NCBI GenBank assembly: GCA_002696885.1
Contig: NZSO01000017.1
Location: 1-16,080 of the forward strand
From: Verrucomicrobiales bacterium
GTDB taxonomy: Bacteria > Verrucomicrobiota > Verrucomicrobiia > Verrucomicrobiales > DEV007
DNA: 16,080 nucleotides
Reading direction: 5' to 3'
A program made the translations under genes and the position numbers. Positions 8,875-16,080 of the stretch are shown one piece after another (positions within the stretch are counted from its first letter, which is position 1; each line of letters begins with the position of its first letter). The notes below the pieces were generated by a model that was not told where the DNA came from, ran no database searches, and saw only the letters and a program-made list of their open reading frames with translations.

Positions 8875-10116
8875 ATGCTAGAATTTAGTGATTTGCCTTA
8901 TAGATTTGTTCCACCCAAGCCAAACCATTTCATTATTGGCCTTGGAAGATTCGTAAACCGCTTTATTGGTTTGCCAAGTAAGAACCATTTAATAAACAAA
9001 ATTCAAGTTGATGGTTTAGAGAATTTTTTAAAAACACGTGCTGATGAGAAAGCGAGATACGTTATTGTATGCAATCATCCGACTCATAGTGACCCTCAAG
9101 TTATCAATGAAATATGTAGAAGAATGAATGTGAGGCCGGCATTCATGGCTGCATATGATGTTTTCGCAAGAAGTAAAATTACCTCTTGGGTAATGCAAAG
9201 AGTAGGAGCCTTTAGCGTGGATAGAGAAGCAAGTGATAGAAAGGCCATGAAATGCGCTGGAGAAATCCTACAGGAGGGAAAATATCCACTCGTAATTTTT
9301 CCAGAGGGAAATGTTTATCTTTGTAATGATAGAGTAATGCCTTTTGCTGAAGGTGCCGCATTTATAGCACTTCGATCACAAATGAAATTAGGAAACGATC
9401 ATCCAGTATACATAATTACAGTATCACTTAAGTATACCCACATAGAGGATGTCCGTAATAAAGTAACAGAAAAGTTAAAATCAATAGCTATAAAATTTAA
9501 TTCAAATTTGTCCTCTGAGAAACCAATAATGGATGAAATCACAAGGATCAGCGTCTTAACTCTTGCGGAGCATTTAAATAATCATGGACATAATATTCCT
9601 GAGGAAAAATTTGATGTGGAAAGATTAATTAATGATTCCTCTGAGCAAATCATTAAAAGACTCGAAGAAGAACTTAATATAAAAAATAAATCAGAGGAAT
9701 CTCTCATGTCTAGAATTCGTACAATTAGATCAAGAATTCATGCGTCAAGAATCGACAAACCAGACACAACACTCGACGAAATACCTGAAAGCACAGGGGA
9801 TGAAGCAATGTTAGCTCTGAGAATTCTTGGCTATTCTGGCGGTTATGCAAAACAAAACCCCAACATTGATCGCATAACTGAAACAATAATTCGACTCTCT
9901 GAAGATATTCACTCAAATTTAGAAAAGCCCATCGGGAAAAGAAATGTTTATGCAAAAATAGGAGAACCCATCGATTTAAGAACAAGAATGAATTCAGATG
10001 GAAAAATTGATAGAGACTCAATTTCAAAACTTACTGAAGATCTTGAGGATAATATTCAAATGAATATCAACAAGATGAATGAAGAGAATCAAAACATAGG
10101 GAGTCAAACATTCTAA
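8875..10116 (+). CDS. PlsC-type lysophospholipid acyltransferase with insertion
   Basis: This is predicted to transfer an acyl chain to a glycerophospholipid or a related alcohol. Block I is NHPTHSD, giving the catalytic H68-x4-D73. Block III is FPEGN (E144-G145). At 413 residues it is well above the roughly 240 of a plain PlsC enzyme. The usual closing strand (NVYAKIGEPIDL) appears only near residue 360, after a charged helical stretch from about 200 to 340, so the extra length looks like an insertion in the back half of the domain. No clear transmembrane helix is seen, so membrane contact is probably peripheral. It sits between the PLD-type gene and the MOSC gene, 4 bp before the latter. 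Confidence 0.82.
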   Translation: MLEFSDLPYRFVPPKPNHFIIGLGRFVNRFIGLPSKNHLINKIQVDGLENFLKTRADEKARYVIVCNHPTHSDPQVINEICRRMNVRPAFMAAYDVFARSKITSWVMQRVGAFSVDREASDRKAMKCAGEILQEGKYPLVIFPEGNVYLCNDRVMPFAEGAAFIALRSQMKLGNDHPVYIITVSLKYTHIEDVRNKVTEKLKSIAIKFNSNLSSEKPIMDEITRISVLTLAEHLNNHGHNIPEEKFDVERLINDSSEQIIKRLEEELNIKNKSEESLMSRIRTIRSRIHASRIDKPDTTLDEIPESTGDEAMLALRILGYSGGYAKQNPNIDRITETIIRLSEDIHSNLEKPIGKRNVYAKIGEPIDLRTRMNSDGKIDRDSISKLTEDLEDNIQMNINKMNEENQNIGSQTF

Positions 10117-10120
10117 TAGT

Positions 10121-10606
10121 ATGATTAATTTGGATAATGCCGTAATACATCATATTTACATTTCAGAAGATCATAACTTTTATGGCCACCATGGAAAACC
10201 TGCAGGGAAAACCCCTATGATTGAAGTTGATCAGGCAGTTTGTGAGGCAGGAAAAGGCATTGTGGGTGACAGATTTCATAGCTACAAAGAAAATTATAAA
10301 GGCCAAATCACTTTTTTTTCGCTCGAAGTCTACAGGGACATATGTAAAACTTTTGGGATCGAAAACCTTAAGCCCTCAGTATTTAGACGTAATGTTATTA
10401 TAAGCGGCATTGATCTAAACAGACTCATTGATAACGAATTTAACTTACAAGGGATCAATTTTTTTGGCACACAAGAAGCAGCGCCTTGTTACTGGATGAA
10501 TGGAGTGGTGGCTGAAGGCGCCGAAGAGGCAATGAAAGGAAGAGGAGGATTAAGAGCTCGTATATTAACTAATGGAAACCTCAAAAAAAGTTCAATCACT
10601 AGTTGA
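10121..10606 (+). CDS. MOSC domain protein
   Basis: MOSC domains bind molybdenum cofactor or carry sulfur and are related to the C-terminal domain of Moco sulfurase. The family signs are GDRF near the N-terminus, FRRNVIISGIDLN in the middle, EAAPC with the conserved Cys123, and GRGGLRARIL near the end. The 161-residue chain is a stand-alone MOSC domain. Its stop codon directly abuts the mobA start (TGA-ATG, zero gap), which suggests translational coupling. With mobA and fdhD it forms a Moco handling trio, possibly for maturing a formate dehydrogenase-like enzyme encoded elsewhere. The exact step is unknown. Confidence 0.85.
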   Translation: MINLDNAVIHHIYISEDHNFYGHHGKPAGKTPMIEVDQAVCEAGKGIVGDRFHSYKENYKGQITFFSLEVYRDICKTFGIENLKPSVFRRNVIISGIDLNRLIDNEFNLQGINFFGTQEAAPCYWMNGVVAEGAEEAMKGRGGLRARILTNGNLKKSSITS

Positions 10607-11161
10607 ATGAACGGATCTTTTTCAGCCACTATTCTAGCAGGAGGAACTTCAAAAAGGTTTGGAGAGGATAAAGCATTCCACATCATTGAATCCATTCCGA
10701 TGTGGAAATTTCAGACAAATAAACTCAGCCAACTAATGCCTTCTGAAATAATCATCTCAGCAAACCAGAATCAACAATTTGAAACTGAATTAAGAGTCGT
10801 ACGAGACTCGCATGATGATGAAGGTCCACTGAGAGGGTTGGTTGACTGTTTAAATGCAACAAATGCAGAAAGAATGCTCCTGCTAGCGGTAGACATGCCG
10901 AATATGCCGATCAATTTTCTCGGAGAATTAATCTACGCAGGCTGCGGAGCGATACCTGTTCATAAAAATGGAATGAAAGAGCCTCTAGCTGCAGTATATC
11001 CTAAAAGTTTAATCAAATTAGCCGAAGAAAGCTTGAGATCAGGCTCCCTAAAAATGCAGAAATTTACCACTCAGGCAATTGAAGAAGGCTTTCTAAAAGA
11101 GAGACCCATTAAAGATTCAGAGATACCGTTCTTTGAAAATCTCAATTATAAGAAATTTTAA
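10607..11161 (+). CDS. mobA: Molybdenum cofactor guanylyltransferase MobA
   Basis: MobA joins GMP from GTP to molybdopterin to make the guanine dinucleotide cofactor used by DMSO-reductase-family enzymes, including formate dehydrogenases. The signature LAGGTSKRFGEDKA at 10-23 gives the nucleotide-binding loop with Lys22. The metal-binding DMP motif is at 96-98, and EPLAAVYP follows. At 184 residues it is slightly shorter than typical MobA but complete. It starts immediately after the MOSC stop and ends 7 bp before fdhD. A stand-alone nucleotidyltransferase of another kind is possible, but the neighbours make MobA very likely. Confidence 0.88.
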   Translation: MNGSFSATILAGGTSKRFGEDKAFHIIESIPMWKFQTNKLSQLMPSEIIISANQNQQFETELRVVRDSHDDEGPLRGLVDCLNATNAERMLLLAVDMPNMPINFLGELIYAGCGAIPVHKNGMKEPLAAVYPKSLIKLAEESLRSGSLKMQKFTTQAIEEGFLKERPIKDSEIPFFENLNYKKF

Positions 11162-11168
11162 AATAAGA

Positions 11169-11966
11169 ATGAAAAATCATTCTAAAAATATCAAAATCAT
11201 TAAGCACCGCGAAGGTCAATCCAAGAGCACTGATGATTTTGTCGCCATTGAAGAACCTCTCGAAATAAGAATTGAAAACAAAAGCATTGCAATTGTCATG
11301 AGAACCCCGGGGCATGACCAGGAATTGACGGCCGGTTTTCTTTTAAGCGAAGGAGCCATTAAAAGCTTAAAAGATATTTTCGAAATATCTGAATGCATCA
11401 ATCAATCAACAAATAACAACGAAACCGGCAATTATGTTGATGTCATATTAACAGACAGTTCAAATTTTAATTTTGAACAACTCACTAGACATGTTTTCAC
11501 ATCCTCAAGTTGTGGAGTCTGTGGTAAAGCCACAGTCGAGTCGGTAATGATGGAATTCGAAAAAATTAATAGTCCCGAGAAAGTAAACCCAAGTAATATA
11601 TTTAAACTTCCTGAAAAATTATTGTTATCCCAAGAAACATTTAAAAAAACAGGAGGTCTGCACGCTAGTGCACTTTTTGATGAGAATGGTGAAATTGTAG
11701 TAATGCGTGAAGACATTGGGCGTCATAACGCCCTAGATAAAGTGATTGGATACGCACTACTCAACGAGATGTTACCTTTAAAAAAACACACACTTTTACT
11801 AAGTGGAAGAATATCTTTTGAGTTAATGCAAAAGTCTTTAGCTGCTGGCATACCAACCGTAGCAGGAATATCTGCACCAAGCTCTCTTGCAATTGATTTT
11901 GCAAAAAAATCCGGACAAAACTTAATCGGTTTTCTTCGTGATCAGACAATGAATATTTATAGTTAA
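11169..11966 (+). CDS. fdhD: Formate dehydrogenase accessory sulfurtransferase FdhD
   Basis: FdhD passes sulfur from a cysteine desulfurase to the Moco of formate dehydrogenase and is needed for activity. The conserved SSSCGVCGKAT motif places the sulfur-carrying cysteines at 115 and 118 when counted from the chosen ATG. The other family blocks are MREDIGRHNALDKVIG and LLLSGRISFELMQK, with GIPTVAGISAPSSLA near the end. I chose ATG 11169 (265 residues) because it lies 7 bp after the mobA stop. An in-frame TTG at 11133 would overlap mobA and has no support. No formate dehydrogenase gene is in the window, so the client is elsewhere. It may be a true FDH or a YdeP-like oxidoreductase. Confidence 0.9.
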   Translation: MKNHSKNIKIIKHREGQSKSTDDFVAIEEPLEIRIENKSIAIVMRTPGHDQELTAGFLLSEGAIKSLKDIFEISECINQSTNNNETGNYVDVILTDSSNFNFEQLTRHVFTSSSCGVCGKATVESVMMEFEKINSPEKVNPSNIFKLPEKLLLSQETFKKTGGLHASALFDENGEIVVMREDIGRHNALDKVIGYALLNEMLPLKKHTLLLSGRISFELMQKSLAAGIPTVAGISAPSSLAIDFAKKSGQNLIGFLRDQTMNIYS

Positions 11967-11988
11967 TTTTATATACCGAATTTATGAC

Positions 11989-12810
11989 ATGATCAGTATC
12001 GAAGATTTTATGGAAGACATTGTTGGAAAAGCAATGCGAGGAAATCGAATTTCTATAGATCAATTATCCTCACTTTCTAATGTACCTAAAGACAGTATTG
12101 AAGAGCTATTGAAAGGAAAATTCGACGAAATAATTATTACTTCAATAGCCCCTCATTTAAATCTAGATGCAGGCTCCTTAATTGCATCAGGAAAAAAAAC
12201 CTGGAGACCCAAGGAAGTTACTCTGAATGGACTTTCAATATACAATACACAATGGAGTGACATGTATGTTAATGCATTTTTAGTTTGGGATCCATCAAAC
12301 CGCTCAGCGGCTGTATTTGACACGGGAGCAAACTGCGAAGTTTTAATTGCCGACGTAGAAGAAAAAAAACTCCAAGTAGAATCTATTTTTCTAACTCACA
12401 CTCACGGAGACCATATTGCAGATCTTCCAAAATTACTAAAAAATTTTCCTGATGCTACATTATACACTTCATCAAAAGAACCAATAGAAGGGGCAAATTT
12501 AATTGATTGCGGACATGAATTTAATATAGGCCCCCTAAACGGAACAGCCTTATTGACTCATGGTCATTCCAAAGGTGGGCTCACCTACTTCATACAAGGA
12601 TTAGATCGTCCAATCGCAATAGTTGGTGATGCTCTCTTCGCTGGCTCTATGGGAGGAGGCACCGTCTCGTTTGAGGATGCATTAAAAACGAATAGGCAGC
12701 ACATTTTTTCTCTTCCCGATAATACAGTCATTTGCCCCGGACATGGACCAATGACATCAGTTAAAGAAGAGAAAGAAATGAACCCTTTTTACCCCGAATT
12801 TAAAAAGTAA
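11989..12810 (+). CDS. MBL-fold metallo-hydrolase with N-terminal HTH-like region
   Basis: This glyoxalase II-like hydrolase has the two-metal site HTHGDH (His137, His139, Asp141, His142), then GHSKGG (His193), GDALFAG (Asp214) and CPGHGP (His252). The probable substrate is a thioester or similar small molecule; the assignment to glyoxalase II itself is not secure. Residues about 15-70 look like an XRE-type helix-turn-helix (RGNRISIDQLSSLSNV, then IEELLKGKFD and IAPHLNLD), followed by the linker GKKTWRPKEV and the catalytic domain. Such an N-terminal segment could bind DNA or simply serve as a structural cap. The gene begins 22 bp after fdhD and closes the plus-strand run. Confidence 0.83.
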   Translation: MISIEDFMEDIVGKAMRGNRISIDQLSSLSNVPKDSIEELLKGKFDEIIITSIAPHLNLDAGSLIASGKKTWRPKEVTLNGLSIYNTQWSDMYVNAFLVWDPSNRSAAVFDTGANCEVLIADVEEKKLQVESIFLTHTHGDHIADLPKLLKNFPDATLYTSSKEPIEGANLIDCGHEFNIGPLNGTALLTHGHSKGGLTYFIQGLDRPIAIVGDALFAGSMGGGTVSFEDALKTNRQHIFSLPDNTVICPGHGPMTSVKEEKEMNPFYPEFKK

Positions 12811-12838
12811 TATCAAATAATCCTGAAACCTATTAAAA

Positions 12839-12976
12839 CTACACGGAACTGCTGATTTGTAGAATAATCATAATGACCCCAAAGACGCACAAAAAAAATA
12901 GAATAACCGCAACAACAAGATAAAAAATAAACACAACTGGATTCACCCTTTTATGATATTTTTTATCCTCAGCCAT
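12839..12976 (-). CDS. Small single-span membrane protein (45 aa)
   Basis: The ATG at 12976-12974 opens a frame that ends at TAG 12841-12839. The product begins MAEDKKYHKRVNPVVFIFYL, a charged N-terminus followed by about 27 hydrophobic residues and a short polar tail (QISSSV). The positive residues before the helix predict an N-in orientation. No Shine-Dalgarno sequence is seen, as for many genes in this window. I do not recognise a family. The clean charge pattern and TM helix in otherwise empty DNA make it more likely real than random, but T-rich DNA readily encodes Phe, Leu, Ile and Val, so chance remains possible. Confidence 0.5.
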   Translation of the reverse strand: MAEDKKYHKRVNPVVFIFYLVVAVILFFLCVFGVIMIILQISSSV

Positions 12977-13043
12977 ATTATTAATTTAGCATTATTTACT
13001 ACAAACAAAAAAGCTCTGACTCTTTTGCCAACCTTTAAAAGAA

Positions 13044-13071
13044 TTGACTGAGAATTTCACATATTTATAAT
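13044..13071 (+). promoter_or_regulatory. Sigma-70-like promoter of the dehydrogenase gene
   Basis: TTGACT (13044-13049) and TATAAT (13066-13071) are separated by 16 bp, close to the consensus spacing. Transcription would begin near 13078, about 40 bp before the ATG at 13120. This suggests the dehydrogenase is transcribed independently of the upstream run. Confidence 0.6.
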
Positions 13072-13119
13072 AAACAACGGAGCTAAGCAAAATTTACCCC
13101 GAATATAAAATTAAGAATT

Positions 13120-14004
13120 ATGAGTCAAAAAATTGGATTTGTAGGAGTTGGACGTATGGGCGCCAATATGGCGAGAAATTTAAAAGACAGAGGATATGAA
13201 ATTTCCGCTGTCAATGATGTAAACAAGGAGGCTGCTGCCGAATTGGCAAAGGAATTAGATTGCCTTCATGCCGAAGAACTTGCTCAAGTCACTGAATCTT
13301 CAGACATCATTTTTACAGTGATCACGAATGATGAGGCAATGAGAAGCATTTATTTTTCCGATAATGATAATCTCTTGGTAAGTGCTGAAGGCAAAACTTT
13401 TATTAATTGCGCAACATTATCCCCTGGCATCCAAAAAGAGGTTGCTGATGCTGCTGAGAATGCTGGTGCCGGAGCATTGGAAGGTTGTATGGCTTCGAGC
13501 ATCCCACAAGCCAGAGAAGGAAAGCTTTATCTAATGATCGGTGGCAAAGAAGAGCTTTTCAATACAATGAAACCAATTTTAGAGGACATGAGTATAAATC
13601 TTAAGCTCATTGGAGATATTGGTAAGGCCGCTCAAGTTAAAGCGCTTGTTAACATGGTCATGAATATTAATACAGCAGGCCTAGCTGAAGGCCTTGGCTT
13701 AGCTGATTCTCTAGGTTTAGATCTAGAGATGGTTTGTGAGGTATTTTCACAAACAGGCGCTAATTCCCGCGTCCTTGAAACTGATGCAGAAGATATGATT
13801 GCCAGAGATCATGAAGCATGGTTTAGCGCGGAGCATGCGGCTAAAGACTCAGGGATCGCAGCCGATATTGCTAAGGAGGTTGGATTAAACTTACCACTCA
13901 ATGATGCTACCTGCTCGCAGTTTAATAAATTGGTTGAAGACGGAAAAGGAGAACTTGATAAGTCTGGTGTGGCAGAACTTACCTTCAAAGGTAGACACCC
14001 CTAA
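13120..14004 (+). CDS. Beta-hydroxyacid dehydrogenase (3-hydroxyisobutyrate dehydrogenase family)
   Basis: This NAD(P)-dependent oxidoreductase acts on a short beta-hydroxy acid such as 3-hydroxyisobutyrate or tartronate semialdehyde. The N-terminal Rossmann motif is GFVGVGRMG, with GxGxxG at 9-14. The substrate-site segment is EGCMASSIPQAREGKL (121-136), a variant of the usual PVSGG block. The catalytic segment GKAAQVKALVN gives Lys174 and Asn178. The C-terminal AAKDSGIA corresponds to the family's KDxxxA helix. At 294 residues it has full family length. It has its own promoter and converges on the methyltransferase 11 bp away. The exact substrate cannot be read from sequence. Confidence 0.85.
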   Translation: MSQKIGFVGVGRMGANMARNLKDRGYEISAVNDVNKEAAAELAKELDCLHAEELAQVTESSDIIFTVITNDEAMRSIYFSDNDNLLVSAEGKTFINCATLSPGIQKEVADAAENAGAGALEGCMASSIPQAREGKLYLMIGGKEELFNTMKPILEDMSINLKLIGDIGKAAQVKALVNMVMNINTAGLAEGLGLADSLGLDLEMVCEVFSQTGANSRVLETDAEDMIARDHEAWFSAEHAAKDSGIAADIAKEVGLNLPLNDATCSQFNKLVEDGKGELDKSGVAELTFKGRHP

Positions 14005-14015
14005 CCATAGTTCTT

Positions 14016-14810
14016 TTAGGACACAGAGATCGCAGCTACATGTCTGTCGATAGATTTCCCTGGGTAATCTAATTGTCTAGATCTTTCATTACGCTCAGTT
14101 GCAATAATTTTGCCACCAAGCAATTTGATTAACTCCAAAGCTAGAAGGTGTTCTCTATCAAAGTATGAAGTTATGATGAGCACGCCTGTATTTGATAAAG
14201 AGTTTAGAGCGTAATCATATATTTTTTGCCAAGTGGCTCTATCATGCCACAAGTTTTGATGTCGAATAAAGACCACATCAAATTTAGATGGAATTTGACC
14301 GTACTTACTCAGATTGACTGCATTATCGGCAATGAATTCAACTCTTTGGGCGTTTTCACCAGAGCTTACAATTTTAGGATCAATTGCTGATTTAAAAATC
14401 GATTCGGTAGCAGCGTACCTTCTCTTGGCCTTGTCGATTTCAGCATCCCTGAGGTCAACCGAATATTGTTGCACCTGGGTACCATTTCTTCCCCAGAAGG
14501 CGGGCAAAATAGCGCCTTCCTCGCAATATCCACATGCTAAATTTAATAACTGAATGCGATCTTTATCACGTCCAGGACGAATATTTTCTTTAATCTGAAT
14601 TTTCTCCAGTATTAGCCAAAGATTACGCATATCTTCCCCAAAAAACTCGCTGCTTTCAAACTCTTTACGCATTTGCTTCAAAAGCGCAGGATCAATATTT
14701 TCAGGTAAATTATTGCCGGAAAAATGTGATAAAAGAGAATCAAACATCATCACCCCAAGACCTGAGTCTTTTGAGCTCGAAATTGGGGATATTTTTTGTT
14801 CTTCTACCAT
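14016..14810 (-). CDS. Class I SAM-dependent methyltransferase-like protein
   Basis: The chain has a Rossmann-type methyltransferase core. Motif I is LLNLACGYCEEG (89-100), followed by YSVDLRD with Asp119 at the expected acidic ribose-binding position. A later VEFIADNAVNL strand resembles motif III, and FDVVFIRHQNLWHDR plus GVLIITSYFDREH fill the motif IV and V regions. About 85 residues precede the core; they look helical and are not recognised. The substrate is unknown. A chemotaxis CheR-type enzyme is not supported by the arrangement. The gene is divergent from the DUF1080 gene with a 61-bp spacer. Confidence 0.7.
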   Translation of the reverse strand: MVEEQKISPISSSKDSGLGVMMFDSLLSHFSGNNLPENIDPALLKQMRKEFESSEFFGEDMRNLWLILEKIQIKENIRPGRDKDRIQLLNLACGYCEEGAILPAFWGRNGTQVQQYSVDLRDAEIDKAKRRYAATESIFKSAIDPKIVSSGENAQRVEFIADNAVNLSKYGQIPSKFDVVFIRHQNLWHDRATWQKIYDYALNSLSNTGVLIITSYFDREHLLALELIKLLGGKIIATERNERSRQLDYPGKSIDRHVAAISVS

Positions 14811-14871
14811 TGTACTAACGTATGTTAGATTGCTTGATTAGCTCTGTATAGAACGCTAACGTTTAAAAATA
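14811..14871. promoter_or_regulatory. Divergent intergenic region with repeated CTAACGT elements
   Basis: Between the methyltransferase and DUF1080 genes, CTAAC and GTTAG arms form an inverted repeat at 14815-14828. A second CTAACGT lies at 14856-14862, inside a further small inverted repeat (AACG-CTAA-CGTT, 14852-14863), 10 bp before the ATG at 14872. The spacing suits an operator pair controlling one or both genes. A -10-like TATAGA at 14847 has only a weak -35 partner. Confidence 0.3.
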
Positions 14872-16080
14872 ATGAAATTTTGTACAATACTCACAATTCT
14901 AAGTATAACAACATCAAGCCTATTCGCTGATGATCACGCAAAAGACCATAATGATTTTATTCCAATTTTTGATGGGAAGACACTAAAAAATTGGAACGGA
15001 GATCCGAAGTTTTGGAGCGTCAAGGATGGAGCAATAACCGGACAAACCACAGCAGCTAACCCAACTCGTGGAAATACGTTTATTATTTGGGAACCAGGAG
15101 AACTTGATGATTTTGAACTTAAATTAAAATTCAAAATTAGTGCCGGCAATTCAGGCATACAATTCAGAAGTTTTAAATTAGAAAATGGTCCTGACGAATG
15201 GAGAGTTGGTGGATACCAAGCTGATTTTGAAGCAGGTGACACCTGGAGCGGAACCTTATATGGTGAACAGTTTGGTGGTGTCTTTGCTAAAAGAGGGCAG
15301 CGTATTAATATAGATGACAAAGGTAAAAAAACACAAGGTGAGGCCGTTGGTGATCCTAAAAAATTAAATGACGCCATCAAAAAAGGCGACTGGAACGAGT
15401 ATCACATTATTGCCAGAGGCTACAACATTAAGCAGTCCATTAATGGGCAACTCATGGCAGAGGTCACAGATAATGGCCCTAAAAAAAGAAGGCAGGGAAT
15501 ACTTGCATTTCAACTTCATGCAGGCCCACCCATGACCGTGCAATTCAAAGACGTTATGTTAAAGAGACTTAAACTTACAGATGCAAAAAAGATTTGTTTT
15601 TACGCCGGCACAAGATCTCACGGGTGGGGAGCACATGAGCACAATGCAGGAAACATACTTTTGGCCAAGAGACTAAGAGCTCATTATGGAGATAAAATCG
15701 TCACTAGTTTATATAAAGATGGTTGGCCAAAGGACCCAACTGCTATGCAAAATGCAGATGCACTAATTATGTTCTGCACTGGAGGTGGAGCTCACTTTGC
15801 AAAATTCCATTTAAGACAAATAGATTACCACCAGAAAAGGGGTATGGGAGTTGGCTCTATTCACTATGCTGTTGAAATACCAAAAGGTAATCAAGGGGGT
15901 GACAAGTTCCTCGATTGGATGGGTGGATTTTTTGAAGCACACTGGTCAGTTAATCCTCACTGGACACCAGAATTTAAAACATTCCCAGATCATCCTGTGG
16001 CTAATGGAGTAAAACCATTCAAAATTAATGATGAATGGTACTATCACATGAGATTCAGGGATGGAATGAAAGGCGTTACC
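14872..16080 (+). CDS. Secreted DUF1080 (3-keto-disaccharide hydrolase-like) plus ThuA-like protein (3' partial)
   Basis: The frame is open from ATG 14872 to the right edge (403 codons). It begins with a signal peptide (MKFCTILTILSITTSSLFA, cut before DD). Residues about 28-235 form a DUF1080 domain, a concanavalin-type beta-sandwich: FIPIFDGKTLKNWNG, FWSVKDGAITGQT, NSGIQFRS, WNEYHIIARG and GILAFQLHAGPPMTVQFKDV. From about 240 a ThuA-like domain begins (KICFYAGTRSHGWGAHEHN, ALIMFCTGGGAH, WYYHMRF) and runs out of the window. DUF1080 proteins include 3-keto-glycoside hydrolases, and ThuA is linked to trehalose/3-keto sugar use, so sugar breakdown outside the cytoplasm is the likely role. The methyltransferase upstream diverges. 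Regulation may involve the CTAACGT repeats. Confidence 0.88.
   Translation, partial: MKFCTILTILSITTSSLFADDHAKDHNDFIPIFDGKTLKNWNGDPKFWSVKDGAITGQTTAANPTRGNTFIIWEPGELDDFELKLKFKISAGNSGIQFRSFKLENGPDEWRVGGYQADFEAGDTWSGTLYGEQFGGVFAKRGQRINIDDKGKKTQGEAVGDPKKLNDAIKKGDWNEYHIIARGYNIKQSINGQLMAEVTDNGPKKRRQGILAFQLHAGPPMTVQFKDVMLKRLKLTDAKKICFYAGTRSHGWGAHEHNAGNILLAKRLRAHYGDKIVTSLYKDGWPKDPTAMQNADALIMFCTGGGAHFAKFHLRQIDYHQKRGMGVGSIHYAVEIPKGNQGGDKFLDWMGGFFEAHWSVNPHWTPEFKTFPDHPVANGVKPFKINDEWYYHMRFRDGMKGVT

Larger units (their letters stand above)
12811..13119. other. Intergenic region with small minus-strand ORF and promoter
   Basis: This 309-bp gap holds a 45-codon membrane-protein ORF on the minus strand (12976-12839) and a sigma-70-like promoter reading right (13044-13071). 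It also contains the second copy of an 18-bp near-repeat (13093-13110). No convincing hairpin terminator with a T-run is seen after 12810. Confidence 0.7.

Noticed and set aside
11133..11168. Upstream TTG start for fdhD
   Set aside because: It overlaps mobA by 29 bases and adds residues with no family similarity. ATG 11169 fits the spacing to mobA.
13999..14020. CCTAA/TTAGG hairpin between convergent genes as a bidirectional terminator
   Set aside because: The stem is only five pairs, with a loop of about 11 bases and no T-tract on either side.

Overview
The window looks like an AT-rich piece of a marine-type member of the Planctomycetota-Verrucomicrobiota-Lentisphaerota group, most likely Verrucomicrobiota. 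The basis is the gene content: an ASPIC/UnbV-VCBS propeller protein with thioredoxin and TPR parts, a secreted protein with thrombospondin type 3 calcium repeats, and a DUF1080-ThuA fusion. The assignment comes from family distribution and was not tested by phylogeny.

Layout. (1) 3-3191, plus strand: one long propeller/ASPIC/thioredoxin/TPR gene, cut by the left edge and interrupted by an in-frame TGA at 1236-1238. A hairpin resembling a bacterial selenocysteine insertion element (SECIS) sits at the right distance after this TGA, so I read the gene as a candidate selenoprotein rather than two genes. (2) 6152-3195, minus strand: a secreted repeat protein with three copies of a roughly 200-residue module, a cadherin-like domain and a calcium-binding repeat stretch. 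It is interrupted by an in-frame TAG at 4332-4334 with no recoding signal that I can see. (3) 6236-12810, plus strand: a tightly packed run of seven genes: an alpha/beta hydrolase, a phospholipase D-type enzyme, a PlsC-type acyltransferase, a MOSC protein, MobA, FdhD, and a metallo-beta-lactamase-fold hydrolase with a helix-turn-helix-like N-terminus. (4) 12811-13119: a gap holding a 45-residue single-span membrane protein on the minus strand and a good sigma-70-like promoter for the next gene. (5) 13120-14004: a beta-hydroxyacid dehydrogenase, convergent with a SAM methyltransferase (14810-14016). (6) 14872 to the right edge: the start of a secreted DUF1080-ThuA protein.

How the genes fit together. 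The first three genes of the plus-strand run all act on ester or phosphodiester bonds of lipids, which suggests membrane lipid turnover. The MOSC, MobA and FdhD genes are a molybdenum-cofactor/formate dehydrogenase maturation set, although no dehydrogenase lies in the window. Formate dehydrogenases are a classic selenoprotein family, so this set is compatible with, but does not prove, a selenocysteine-using organism. The main point for follow-up is the TGA plus hairpin at 1236-1269.
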